The position numbers and the translations under genes are program-made. This document shows, piece by piece, positions 49,648 through 58,314 of a DNA stretch of 64,000 bases. Positions within the stretch are counted from its first letter, which is position 1. Each line of letters begins with the position of its first letter. The notes under the pieces were generated by a model. It was not told the DNA's origin, ran no database searches, and was given only the letters and a program-made list of their open reading frames with translations. This DNA is from Halorussus vallis (GTDB lineage: Archaea; Halobacteriota; Halobacteria; Halobacteriales; Haladaptataceae), in contig NZ_CP100000.1 in NCBI RefSeq assembly GCF_024138165.1, positions 1 through 64,000 on the forward strand, in the 5' to 3' direction.

Positions 49648-50046
49648 TCATCGCCGGGCGTCGCCGATGACGCGCGTCGGTTCGTCGTCGGTCCCACGGC
49701 CGACTTCGACCGCGTGGCGGGTGTGGCGCTCGTGGGTTTCGGCCCAGCGGACGGCGGCGTCCTCGGCGAGGCGCTCGACCGCCTCGGGGCACCGCCGGCA
49801 GGTCGCGCGCCAAGTCGCCACGCCGTCGGGGAAGTGGCCGGTGTGGCGCTTGTGGTCGAGCGCGAACTGTTCGAGCGCCTGGTTGCCGACGCCGAGTTGG
49901 TCGAGTTCGTAGCCGACGTCCCACTCGCGGTCGCACCGCTCGCAGGTTATCGTCGGCGTGTCGTCGATCTCGCCGTCGCCGGGCGGCGAACTGGCCGGTC
50001 GGTCGTCGACACCCTCCGGGTCGACGTCGTCGTTTCGGTCGGACAC
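49648..50046 (-). CDS. Zinc-binding hypothetical protein
   Basis: A 132-residue protein with acidic, disordered residues 1-30, then TITCERCDREWDVGYELDQL and WRATCRRCPEAVERLAED, two C-x2-C pairs, with His-rich stretches between (HKRHTGHFPDG, HERHTRHAVEV). One or two zinc ions are likely. No named family is recognised. Confidence 0.75.
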   Translation of the reverse strand: MSDRNDDVDPEGVDDRPASSPPGDGEIDDTPTITCERCDREWDVGYELDQLGVGNQALEQFALDHKRHTGHFPDGVATWRATCRRCPEAVERLAEDAAVRWAETHERHTRHAVEVGRGTDDEPTRVIGDARR

Positions 50047-50169
50047 GGTGTACGGTAACGGACGCGGCCATTTCAGTGTAGCTCTCGACTCTCCCGGCGG
50101 TACGGGTTATTGTCATATCAAATCCAGCATATTTTATCACCTTCTGGTGATACATTCGGCGCGAAACCG

Positions 50170-51324
50170 ATGGAAACCGACGATCGCTCGCTCAGTCCGG
50201 TCGTCGGCGTCGCGCTACTGGTCGGCATCGTCGTCGCGCTCACCGTCGTCTTCTTCGTCGCGGTCAGCGGTATCCAAGTACCGACGCGCGTGCCCACCGC
50301 CGCGACGACCATCTCGTTTCAGGCGACGTACGACGAGAACGCCGACCGGACCTCCCAGTACCTGATCTTGAAACACCGCGGCGGCGAGCGGATACACCCC
50401 GACGACCTCAAGGTCGTCGTTACGGCCGGCGATAAACGCGTCGTCGACCCCGCCATCGAGGGAAGCGGGACGCTGTCTGTCGGGGGCAACGTCACCTACA
50501 ACCTCACGGCGGCCGACCTCTGTAGTTCCGACGCCGACGAGGTGTCCGTCGAGATATACCACGAACCGAGCCAGAAACCCGTCGCGAAACAGGAGGTCGC
50601 GGTCCGCCGCAACGCGTCGTTCGACGTGGTCGACAACGCGGTGAAGTCCGACACGCCGTACACCGCGACGGTCACGATACCCGGTAGCGGGTACGCGACG
50701 CTCGAAGGCGACTACTACCTCTACTGGCCCTTCGAATCCCGCATCGTCGTCACCGGCGACGGCGGTTTCCGGACGCTGACGCCGTTCCCCGACGGCGACC
50801 CCGACGACGCGCTGACCGACACGATGGCGGACGACATCAACAACCCGGCGTACTCGTTCCCGATGTCCTACGAAACCGACCGCCTGAGTCCGGACGAGGA
50901 GGTGACCGTCGAGATGAAGTCCTACGTGTACGGCGGCGACTACTCGTCCATCGTCGGTGAAGGCTCGACGCGCTCGTACGACGGAACTACCTACGAGGAG
51001 GCCCACATCCCGCTCTCGAACTACGAGCGGACCATCGACAGCAGCGACCCGAGCGAGGAGAACATCGAGATCTTCCGGGACGGCGATCAAGTCCCCTCGT
51101 ACGGAGACTCGAGCCCTCACCAGGACTCGCTCGAAGACCTCCTCCAGCACCGAATCGGCGACGACGGGACGCTGAACCTCGAGGAGAACGAGTTCGTCGC
51201 GGTCTTCGAGTTGAACGAGGACCCCGACCACGGCGACTTCAACGACGTGGCGGCCGTCATCGAACTCGACCCGAAACCGACCTACGAGGAGACGAAAGAG
51301 GGCCAGCGACTCGTCTGCGGTTGA
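50170..51324 (+). CDS. Orphan archaeal type IV pilin-like protein
   Basis: A 384-residue protein. The N-terminus METDDRSLSPVVGVALLVGI is a class III signal (short charged leader, then hydrophobic helix to about residue 35) as cut by PibD-type peptidase. The rest is a large beta-rich, acidic head (residues 40-384) that is much longer than ordinary pilins. No pilus ATPase or membrane platform gene lies nearby, so it must use a system encoded elsewhere. A TATA-like TATTTTAT lies near 50131-50138. Confidence 0.85.
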   Translation: METDDRSLSPVVGVALLVGIVVALTVVFFVAVSGIQVPTRVPTAATTISFQATYDENADRTSQYLILKHRGGERIHPDDLKVVVTAGDKRVVDPAIEGSGTLSVGGNVTYNLTAADLCSSDADEVSVEIYHEPSQKPVAKQEVAVRRNASFDVVDNAVKSDTPYTATVTIPGSGYATLEGDYYLYWPFESRIVVTGDGGFRTLTPFPDGDPDDALTDTMADDINNPAYSFPMSYETDRLSPDEEVTVEMKSYVYGGDYSSIVGEGSTRSYDGTTYEEAHIPLSNYERTIDSSDPSEENIEIFRDGDQVPSYGDSSPHQDSLEDLLQHRIGDDGTLNLEENEFVAVFELNEDPDHGDFNDVAAVIELDPKPTYEETKEGQRLVCG

Positions 51325-51330
51325 GCCGAC

Positions 51331-51627
51331 TCACTCGCCGATGTCGGGCGCAGTTTCGTCGGCGTTCGGCGCGACCTCCTCGCCGGTCCGCCGGTCGACG
51401 ATTCGGATGACGCCCGCGCCCTTCTTCGCCGGGCAGACCTCGGCGGCCCGGACGTTCTCGGGGAGGTCGTCTTCGGACAGGAAGTAGCTCCGGGGCGTCG
51501 CGAGGCCGGTCGAGAAGTCCATCTCCCAGTTGTCGGCGACCTCGGCGCACTTGCCCGCGCCGAAGCAGGCCGCGCCCTCGAAGACCACCTTGTAGGGCTT
51601 CTCCTCGACCGGGGGAGAACTGGTCAC
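51331..51627 (-). CDS. Ferredoxin-like iron-sulfur protein
   Basis: A 98-residue protein with KVVFEGAACFGAGKCAEVAD and AAEVCPAKKGAGVIRIVD. Three Cys in the C-x5-C ... C-P arrangement fit a single-cluster ferredoxin of the 3Fe-4S/4Fe-4S type used by haloarchaeal enzymes. The gene overlaps the end of the TrpD-like gene. It could supply electrons to the siroheme reductase encoded nearby; this is inferred from linkage. Confidence 0.8.
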   Translation of the reverse strand: MTSSPPVEEKPYKVVFEGAACFGAGKCAEVADNWEMDFSTGLATPRSYFLSEDDLPENVRAAEVCPAKKGAGVIRIVDRRTGEEVAPNADETAPDIGE

Positions 51628-52742
51628 GCCTCGAACTCCCGGAGGGCCGCGAGCGCCTCGGCGGCGTCGCCGTCGGCGACCGCCGCCCGCGCCGCCTCCA
51701 GACCCTCCTCCAGCGAGTCGGCGTCGCCGCCGGCGTAGATTCGGAACGCGGCGTTGAGCGCCACGGCGTCGGCGAACGCGCCGGCGTCGCCGGCGCGTTC
51801 GCCGACGGTGTCGAAGGGTTCGCTCTCGCTGTCGCCCGACAGCACCGCCTCGGTGATTCGCGCGGAGTCGGCGGGCACGTCGTCGACCGCGAGGTCCTCG
51901 CGCTCGAAGTCCATGCCGTACGCGGCGGTTTCTATCTCGAAGTCGGTCAACTCGCCGTCCCAGTCGGCGACCTTGGTGTAGCCCGGCCGGACGTCGTCGT
52001 AGCCCTCCAGGCCCTGGAACATGACTACGCGCGCGGGGTCGGACGTTCGGCTCTCGCCGAGCGTGTCGATCACCTTCTTCGCGAACGAGAGGTGGTAGAA
52101 GCTCCCGAGGTGGACCGACGCGTCGGCGGGATTCGCCAGCGTCTCGACGGTGTTGACGAAGGTGCGGACTCCGACCGCCGCCCGGCGGTCCTGGAGGGCG
52201 TCGACCGCGGGGTTGAACCGCGACTGGTCGTAGAAGCCGAAGCCCACCTCGTCGGTCATCGCCGCGCTCTCCTCGGGCGCGAGGTCGGTTTCGACGCCGA
52301 GTTCGTCGAGGACGTGGCGGTACGCACAGCCCTCCGAAACCGGCACGCGGTCGCCGCTGTGGACGACGACCGGCGTGCCCGCGGCGGCCGCGACGAGGCC
52401 CGAGGCAATGCCCAGCAGGGCAGTTTCAGTCTTGCCGTCGTAGTTCGCGCCGCAGTCGACCGGGTCGGCGTCGGGCGCGACGACCTCGACCGAGCGGTCG
52501 CGCATCGCGTCGAGGAACCCCGCCAGTTCCTCGGGTTCGTTGCGCTTCCAGCGGTTGGCGACCCAGAACCCACCGAGGGTCGTCGGGTCGGCCTCGCCCG
52601 CGAGTATCAGGTCGAAGGCGTCGTAGGCCTCCTCGTAGGTGGCGTTCTCCGAGGACTTGGGGCCGGAGCCGACTTTCGGCATCAACTCGCGCAGGCTGTC
52701 GAGGTCGCGCTCTCGCCCCGTCTCGCTCGCGCCCCCGGTCAT
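51624..52742 (-). CDS. TrpD-like phosphoribosyltransferase paralogue
   Basis: A 372-residue protein related to anthranilate phosphoribosyltransferase: helical N-terminus with YEEAYDAFDLILAGEADPTT, then DPVDCGANYDGKTETALLGI, PVVVHSGDRVPVSEGCAYRH and VELGSFYHLSFAKKVIDTL-type regions. The usual TrpD loop GTGGD is replaced by NYDGK, so anthranilate may not be its substrate. It sits inside a siroheme cluster with overlapping ends to both ferredoxin and cobA, suggesting a linked but unknown reaction. Confidence 0.82.
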   Translation of the reverse strand: MTGGASETGRERDLDSLRELMPKVGSGPKSSENATYEEAYDAFDLILAGEADPTTLGGFWVANRWKRNEPEELAGFLDAMRDRSVEVVAPDADPVDCGANYDGKTETALLGIASGLVAAAAGTPVVVHSGDRVPVSEGCAYRHVLDELGVETDLAPEESAAMTDEVGFGFYDQSRFNPAVDALQDRRAAVGVRTFVNTVETLANPADASVHLGSFYHLSFAKKVIDTLGESRTSDPARVVMFQGLEGYDDVRPGYTKVADWDGELTDFEIETAAYGMDFEREDLAVDDVPADSARITEAVLSGDSESEPFDTVGERAGDAGAFADAVALNAAFRIYAGGDADSLEEGLEAARAAVADGDAAEALAALREFEA

Positions 52743-53578
52743 CGCTCGACGCCCTCGTCCGAAACCGCTGTCTCGAGCGTCGGCGCGAACCCCACCGACG
52801 GCGCGCCCTGGAGGAACTCGGCCACCTGGTCGCGGACCTCGACCACGTCGCCGAAGACGGTTACGGCGGGCGGTTCGATGCCCACCTCGTCGCGGCGCTC
52901 GACGATGGTTTCGACGGTCGCCGTCACCGTGAACTCCTCCTCGCGGGTCGCCTTTTCGACCATCGCCGCGGGCGTCTCCGGCGACAGGCCGCCCTCGCGG
53001 AGCGCGGCCACGTAGTCGGGCAGGCGGCGGACGCCCATCAGGACGACGAGCGTGCCGCCCGCTCGCACGTTCGCGGCGAGCGCGTCCCAGTCGAGCGCCG
53101 AGTCGTCCTTCGTGGGGTCCTCGTGGCCCGTGACGACGGTGACGCTGGAGGCGTGGTCGCGGTGGGTCACCGGGATGCCGGCGACGCCCGGCCCGGCGAC
53201 GGCGCTGGTGATGCCGGGCACGATCTCGAAGTCGACGCCGGCGGCCGCGAGGTGTTCGGCCTCCTCGCCGCCGCGGCCGAAGACGGTCGGGTCGCCGCCC
53301 TTCAGCCGAACCACGTCCTTGCCCTCGCGGGCCTTCCGGACCATCAGGTGGTGGATCTCCTCCTGTGTGGTGCGCTCGCCGTCCGGGCCGGGGCGCTTGC
53401 CCACGTCGACGATCTCGGCGGCGTCCGGACAGGACGCCACGATGCGGTCGTCGGCGAGCCTGTCGTGGAGGACGGCGTCCGCCTCGTCGAGTAGTTCGCG
53501 TGCCTTTACCGTCAGCAGGTCCGGGTCGCCCGGGCCCGCACCGACCAGATATACCGTTCCTTCGTGCATCGAGATCAC
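52739..53578 (-). CDS. cobA: Uroporphyrinogen-III C-methyltransferase
   Basis: A 279-residue SAM-dependent enzyme that methylates uroporphyrinogen III at C2 and C7 to precorrin-2, first step to siroheme. Motifs: VYLVGAGPGDPDLLTVKARE, VRLKGGDPTVFGRGGEEAEH and GIPVTHRDHASSVTVVTGH, all hallmarks of the SUMT family. Start ATG 53578 or 53569. It overlaps the TrpD-like gene and follows the CbiX fusion gene, forming one operon. Confidence 0.93.
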   Translation of the reverse strand: MISMHEGTVYLVGAGPGDPDLLTVKARELLDEADAVLHDRLADDRIVASCPDAAEIVDVGKRPGPDGERTTQEEIHHLMVRKAREGKDVVRLKGGDPTVFGRGGEEAEHLAAAGVDFEIVPGITSAVAGPGVAGIPVTHRDHASSVTVVTGHEDPTKDDSALDWDALAANVRAGGTLVVLMGVRRLPDYVAALREGGLSPETPAAMVEKATREEEFTVTATVETIVERRDEVGIEPPAVTVFGDVVEVRDQVAEFLQGAPSVGFAPTLETAVSDEGVER

Positions 53579-53582
53579 CTGT

Positions 53583-55277
53583 TTAGCGTCCGTTCGTCGC
53601 CGCCGCCTCGCTACTTGCGCCCGCTTCGTCGTCCGGCCCCTTACGTTCGTCCCCGCGACCGGCCCGGCGGTACCGGACCCGGTAGCGGTTGGCGGGGTCG
53701 CTCACCTCGCCGTCGCGGACCGCCGGGTCGGCGACGAGTTCCGCGTCATCTGGGCCGCCGCCCTCGCTCCGCAGGAACTCGCGGGCCGCGGCCACGAACA
53801 GCGAGCAGGGTTCGCGGCAGGGGAACACGCCGTCGCCCCGCGGGGCGGCGAGTTCGTCGCCCTCCGCGGCGTCCCACTCGCGGCGCTTCACGCACTGGGA
53901 GTCGACGCAGCAGGCCTCGACCGCCCGTTCCAGCGCCTCGCGGTCGAGTTCTTCGACCTCGGCGTAGATGCCGGTCTGGCGCGCCGCGGTTTCGTCGAAG
54001 TGGGTTACGTCGAGGTCACCCTCGCGCTCGCGGTGCCAGTTGGCGACGCTCGCGGGGTAGACGAACTCGACCGCCCGGACGAACGCGTCGGCGTCGGCGG
54101 CGGCGAACCGCCAGCCGGTCGGCAGATTCGTCGCGGTCGAGAGCGGCCGGTAGTCGCCCGCGTCGGTGAACCGCGTCCGGTCGCGGACCGCCGTCGGGTC
54201 CGAGAGCGCGTCGAGGTCGGCGGCGTCGGCGCCGCGGTCCTCGACGTGCCGGAGTTCGTACGCTCGCTCGCCGTCCTCGCGCCGCGAGACGGCGAGCGAA
54301 AGCTCTCCCCACGTCCGCGTCGCCGCTGACGTCTCGCGGGGTTCGAGCCAGTCTAAAAATGCGCGCTTCGCGTCGACGGCCTCCGATTCGGCGGGCGCGG
54401 GGGACGGCGAGGCGTCGCCGGACGCCGGCGACGCCTCGTCCGCATCTTCGTTCTCGCCCGCGTCTCGGTTCTCGGCCGCATCCTCGCTCTCGTCCGGCGA
54501 ACCGAGGACGGCGCCCGCGTCCCGGGCGCGTTCGAGGACCACGTCGGCGACCAGCGGTTCGGTGCCCACCGCGCCGGCGTACCAGACGGTGGCGCCGTCG
54601 ACCTCGGCGGGCACGTCGTAGCCCTCGCCGGCGTCGTCTGTCAGGCCGACGTCCTCCGGGATGTCCTCCTGGGTGTGGTAGCCGTCGGCGACGAACAGCG
54701 GGACCACGACGAGTTCGTCGCTGTCGAAGTGGGCGGTCAGGTTCTCGATGCGGGGGTCCTCGTCCATGAAGAGCGCGCGCACCTCGTCGAAGCGCCCCCG
54801 CTCGCGGAGTCGGGCGGCGTGGTCCTGCGTCGCCCGCGCGCTGTTCTCGTTGCGCTCGGTGCCGTGGCCGACCACGGCGAGGCCGACGCCGGGGCCGATT
54901 TCGGGGTCGCCGGTCACGCGTTCGGCCCGCCGGGCGACGACGTCGGTCATCGCGTCGTGGGTCCCCACCGGGTCGGTGTAGCGCACGGTCTTCTCGACGT
55001 CGAGGTCCCGGCCGTCGGCGACGCGGAGTTCGCGGGGAATCACCTGCTCGGTGAAGTAGCCCTCGCTGGTGAATAGCGGGACGACGTAGACCGTCTCGGC
55101 CTCGACGGTCCGCAGCACTTCGCGGGGCGAGGGCTCTTCCTTCCAGAACGCCTCGCGGACCTCGGCGAAAACGCCGCGCGAGCGAATCTCGTCGGCGTGG
55201 TCGTAGAGCGGTCGGGCCGACTCGGGGTTCAGGTGCGAGCCGTGGCCGACCAACACGAGCGCCGCATCCTCGGTCAT
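53583..55277 (-). CDS. cbiX: CbiX-type sirohydrochlorin chelatase fused to DR2241-like iron-sulfur domain
   Basis: A 564-residue protein from ATG 55277. The first half has two chelatase units, LVLVGHGSHLNPESARPLYD and LAVVGHGTERNENSARATQD, which insert metal into sirohydrochlorin. An acidic Asp/Glu/Ala linker (about 275-325) includes a 14-bp-stem palindrome. The C-terminal 240 residues carry Cys groups in ACCVDSQCVKRREWD and VFPCREPCSLFV, as in the DR2241-type stabilisation domain with a possible 4Fe-4S cluster. The product probably makes siroheme for the reductase at 56186. Confidence 0.88.
   Translation of the reverse strand: MTEDAALVLVGHGSHLNPESARPLYDHADEIRSRGVFAEVREAFWKEEPSPREVLRTVEAETVYVVPLFTSEGYFTEQVIPRELRVADGRDLDVEKTVRYTDPVGTHDAMTDVVARRAERVTGDPEIGPGVGLAVVGHGTERNENSARATQDHAARLRERGRFDEVRALFMDEDPRIENLTAHFDSDELVVVPLFVADGYHTQEDIPEDVGLTDDAGEGYDVPAEVDGATVWYAGAVGTEPLVADVVLERARDAGAVLGSPDESEDAAENRDAGENEDADEASPASGDASPSPAPAESEAVDAKRAFLDWLEPRETSAATRTWGELSLAVSRREDGERAYELRHVEDRGADAADLDALSDPTAVRDRTRFTDAGDYRPLSTATNLPTGWRFAAADADAFVRAVEFVYPASVANWHREREGDLDVTHFDETAARQTGIYAEVEELDREALERAVEACCVDSQCVKRREWDAAEGDELAAPRGDGVFPCREPCSLFVAAAREFLRSEGGGPDDAELVADPAVRDGEVSDPANRYRVRYRRAGRGDERKGPDDEAGASSEAAATNGR
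54408..54438. repeat. Perfect 14-bp-stem palindrome inside the CbiX linker
   Basis: CGAGGCGTCGCCGG and CCGGCGACGCCTCG pair exactly around ACG. The element adds low-complexity codons to the linker without breaking the frame. Confidence 0.65.
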
Positions 55278-55498
55278 TATTCGTCGCCGTCGTTCCCGTC
55301 CCGCCGCTCGGAGAGGTGCTCCCAGATTTCGGTGCAACCGCTCCCGTCGGGCACCTCGGTCAGGTGGTCGTCGGTTCCGTCGCGGTCGGTCGTCCCCGTC
55401 TCCGCCGGTTCGACGGCGGATTCCCCGGACGGCGGACGCTCCCCGTCCGGTGTGCGTTCGTCGGGCGGCCGTCGTTCTTCGGCGTCGCTTCGGGTCAT
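55277..55498 (-). CDS. Small acidic protein of the siroheme operon
   Basis: A 73-residue protein from ATG 55498 (GTG 55501 would add one residue). Residues 1-45 are disordered and charged. The C-terminal VPDGSGCTEIWEHLSERR looks conserved, with one Cys. Its TAA overlaps the chelatase ATG, so it is the first gene of the operon. The function is unknown. Confidence 0.7.
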   Translation of the reverse strand: MTRSDAEERRPPDERTPDGERPPSGESAVEPAETGTTDRDGTDDHLTEVPDGSGCTEIWEHLSERRDGNDGDE

Positions 55499-55734
55499 CA
55501 CCCCATCGTTTAGGGTCCGTCCACTAAACCACCGCCCTCCGTGTAATTCCGGCCGATGCTCCCGCCTTCAGGTAATATTTGGGGGAACCTCCGACGGAGT
55601 GCGAGCGGTCGTTCGCGGGCCGAGCGGCGACCCACGGTCCGACGCGGCCGATTCGCCGTCGGTGACGCGTCGTTCGACCCGGCGATGGTTGCGGCCGCCG
55701 ACGCGTTGAGGGTCCGCCGCCGCGAAGTCGAGGT

Positions 55735-56037
55735 ATGGCGACCGCCGTTCGCACGCTGGACGAAGGGGCGTGGGTGAACGTCGACGATACGCGAATCGTC
55801 GGCGTCAGCGACGTCTGGAACCTCGCGGACCACGACATCTGCGACTGCGACATCGCGTTCTTCCTCGTGGAGGTGTTCACCGACGTGGGCGTCGACGGGT
55901 CGTGGGTCGAGGCCCGCGCCGCGGGTCAGTGCATCGGCTGCGGCGAGAAGGGGACCACCGACTGGCTCCGCATCGGCCGGCCCGGAGACGACGAGTTCCG
56001 GCGGGTCGCGGTCGACGGCGTCCACCGTCCGGGATAG
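55735..56037 (+). CDS. Hypothetical protein with four cysteines
   Basis: A 100-residue protein with HDICDCDIAFFLVEVFTDVG and RAAGQCIGCGEKGTTDW, C-x-C and C-x2-C pairs able to bind zinc or iron-sulfur. It lies between the divergent siroheme operon and the siroheme reductase gene. The function is unknown. Confidence 0.7.
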   Translation: MATAVRTLDEGAWVNVDDTRIVGVSDVWNLADHDICDCDIAFFLVEVFTDVGVDGSWVEARAAGQCIGCGEKGTTDWLRIGRPGDDEFRRVAVDGVHRPG

Positions 56038-56185
56038 CGCCTCGTCGGCGTCTCCGTCCTCACCGGGCTTCGTTCCGGATTTTTCCAACGTCCCAGTTCC
56101 CCCCGATTGTTGCCGGTACCGGCGACCTCCGGCGGGCGTTGACGCAGTGGGGGAGGGTTTAGGAGTGGACTCTGTAGGGACACGC

Positions 56186-57964
56186 ATGCCGACTGACGTC
56201 GAGAAGTGGAAAGACGAGGTCTACGGCGAGGAGATACGCGACCATATGCTCCGATTCGCCGAAGAGGGATGGGACGCGATTCCGGACGACGAGCACGACG
56301 CCTGGTTCGAGCGGTTCAAGTGGTGGGGTCTGTACCACCAGCGCGACGGCCAGGAGAGCTACTTCATGATGCGCATCGGGCCGCCCAGCGGCGTGCTCGA
56401 ACCCGGCCAACTGCGGGTCATCGGCGAAATCGCCCGCGATTTCGCCGTCGGCCCGGCCGAGAACCCCGAGTTCGGCAACGGCTACGCCGACGTGACCACC
56501 CGCCAGGCGGTCCAGCTCCACTGGGTCAACATCGAGGACGTGCCGAAGATCTGGGACCGACTGGAGGAAGCCGGCCTCTCGACCAAGCAGGCCTGCGGCG
56601 ACTCCTGGCGCAACATCGTCGGCTGTCCCGTCGCCGGCAAGGACGCCAACGAGTTCGTCGAGGCGCTCCCCGTGGTCAAGGACCTCAACGAGAACTTCAA
56701 GGGCAACCCCGAGTACGCCAACCTCCCCCGGAAGTGGAAGGTGTCGGTGACCGGCTGCCGGGAAGGCTGCGGCCAGGGCGACATCAACGACATCGGCATC
56801 GAACCCGCCGAGAAGGAGATCGACGGCGAGCCGGTCCGCGGCTTCAACGTCCGGGTCGGCGGCGGCCTCGCCGGCCGGGAACCCCGGTTCGCCCGTAACA
56901 TCGACGTGTTCGCCGAACCCGACCAGGTCGTCGACGTGCTGGGCGGCCTCTCGGGGCTGTTCCGCGACCACGGAAACCGCGAGAACCGCCGGCGGGCCCG
57001 CATCAAGTTCCTCGTCGACGAGTGGGGTCCCGAGAAAGTTCGTCGGGTCCTCCAGGAGGACTACGTCGACTTCGAACTCGAGACCGCGGGCGAGGATCTC
57101 CGGGAGCAGTACTCCTACAACGCCGGGGTCCCGGACGACCACGGCCACGCCGACCACGTCGGCGTCCACGAACAGCCCGACGGCAACTACTACGTCGGCC
57201 TGAACGTCCTCGTCGGCCGCGTCGACGCCGAGGACATGATCGAGATCGCCGACCTCGCCGAGGAGTACGCCTCCGGCGAGGCGCGGCTCACCCAGCGCCA
57301 GAACATCGTGCTGACAGACGTGCCCGAGGAGAACCTCGACGGTCTGCTCGACCACGACGTGTTCGAGCGCTACAGCCCGGACCCCCACCCGTTCCAGCGC
57401 GGTTCCATCGCCTGCACCGGCACGGAGTTCTGCTCGCTGTCCATCGTCGAGACGAAGAACCGCCAGGTCCGCTTCTCGCGCTGGCTCAAGGAGAACGTCG
57501 ACCTGCCCGACGACGTCGAGAACTTCCACATCCACCTCTCGGGCTGTACGGCTTCCTGCGCCCAGCCCCAGATCGCCGACATCAGCCTGCGGGGGATGAA
57601 GACCCGCAAGAACGGCGAACCGGTCGAGGCGCTCGACATCGGCCTCGGCGGCGGCCTGGGCGAGAACCCGGCGTTCGCCGACTGGGTCCAGGAGCGCATC
57701 GCGGCCGACGAGGTGCCCGGCGCCATCAAGAACCTCGTCGAGTCGTTCGCTGAACTCCGCGAGGACGGCGAGACGTTCCGGGAGTTCGTCCAGGCCCGCG
57801 ACGAGGAGACGCTGGCCGACCTCACCGAACCCGAGGAAACCGACTACGAGGACCCCTACATGCACAACACGAAGAAGACGTGGTACCCCTACGCCGAGGA
57901 CGACTCGATGGAGGCGAGTCCCGCCCCGAATAGCCCCGAAGACCCGATTACGGGGGACGACTGA
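56186..57964 (+). CDS. Ferredoxin-dependent nitrite/sulfite reductase (siroheme, 4Fe-4S)
   Basis: A 592-residue enzyme reducing nitrite to ammonia or sulfite to sulfide in assimilation, with electrons from ferredoxin. Two ferrite-reductase domain repeats: the first with VTTRQAVQLHWVNIEDVPKI and WKVSVTGCREGCGQGDINDI, the second with CTGTEFCSLSIVETK and HLSGCTASCAQPQIADI. The Cys pairs C-x5-C and C-x3-C bind the 4Fe-4S cluster bridged to siroheme. Nearby cobA and cbiX supply siroheme. Nitrite and sulfite forms cannot be told apart here. Confidence 0.9.
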   Translation: MPTDVEKWKDEVYGEEIRDHMLRFAEEGWDAIPDDEHDAWFERFKWWGLYHQRDGQESYFMMRIGPPSGVLEPGQLRVIGEIARDFAVGPAENPEFGNGYADVTTRQAVQLHWVNIEDVPKIWDRLEEAGLSTKQACGDSWRNIVGCPVAGKDANEFVEALPVVKDLNENFKGNPEYANLPRKWKVSVTGCREGCGQGDINDIGIEPAEKEIDGEPVRGFNVRVGGGLAGREPRFARNIDVFAEPDQVVDVLGGLSGLFRDHGNRENRRRARIKFLVDEWGPEKVRRVLQEDYVDFELETAGEDLREQYSYNAGVPDDHGHADHVGVHEQPDGNYYVGLNVLVGRVDAEDMIEIADLAEEYASGEARLTQRQNIVLTDVPEENLDGLLDHDVFERYSPDPHPFQRGSIACTGTEFCSLSIVETKNRQVRFSRWLKENVDLPDDVENFHIHLSGCTASCAQPQIADISLRGMKTRKNGEPVEALDIGLGGGLGENPAFADWVQERIAADEVPGAIKNLVESFAELREDGETFREFVQARDEETLADLTEPEETDYEDPYMHNTKKTWYPYAEDDSMEASPAPNSPEDPITGDD

Positions 57965-57965
57965 G

Positions 57966-58025
57966 ATGACCGGCTCGGGGACGACCGGCGAACTCGCGAC
58001 CGGCCCCATCACGGAGGCCCGCTGA
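57966..58025 (+). CDS. Possible 19-residue leader or coupling peptide
   Basis: A tiny frame MTGSGTTGELATGPITEAR begins just after the reductase stop and its TGA overlaps the ATG of the next gene. It may keep ribosomes on the message to the next start. Coding is uncertain. Confidence 0.3.
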   Translation: MTGSGTTGELATGPITEAR

Positions 58026-58306
58026 TGGCCGACCGCGTGCTCTCGGTCAACGCCTACACCACGTTCGACCTCATCGACGCGATAGCCGAGGGTCACGGCT
58101 GGACCGAGGAAGCCCCGGCGGTCCTCAACGTCAAAACACCGCGGGGCGAGGACGCCCCCGAACAGGTCCTGCTCCAACTCGAACTCGACAACACGCAACT
58201 CACCGAACTGCCCGCCCACGCCGACACGGTTCCGCTCACGCCGGACCAGGCCCGGAAGCTCGCGGCCGAACTCGAACGCTACGCCGACTCCGCGGAGTCG
58301 GCGTAG
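58025..58306 (+). CDS. Small conserved protein downstream of the siroheme reductase
   Basis: A 93-residue protein (VLSVNAYTTFDLIDAIAEGH; GWTEEAPAVLNVKTPRG; LTELPAHADTVPLTPDQARK). It resembles small haloarchaeal DUF6360-type proteins, though I cannot confirm the number. It is co-directional with the reductase and may assist it. Its last codons lie within a perfect 44-base palindrome. Confidence 0.75.
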   Translation: MADRVLSVNAYTTFDLIDAIAEGHGWTEEAPAVLNVKTPRGEDAPEQVLLQLELDNTQLTELPAHADTVPLTPDQARKLAAELERYADSAESA

Positions 58307-58314
58307 CGTTCGAG
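58271..58314. terminator. Perfect 44-bp palindrome across a stop codon
   Basis: CTCGAACGCTACGCCGACTC and the following CG pair exactly with 58293-58314, leaving no unpaired base. The stop codon of 58025-58306 is at 58304-58306 within the right arm. It is placed as a terminator, with no T run following. Confidence 0.7.
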
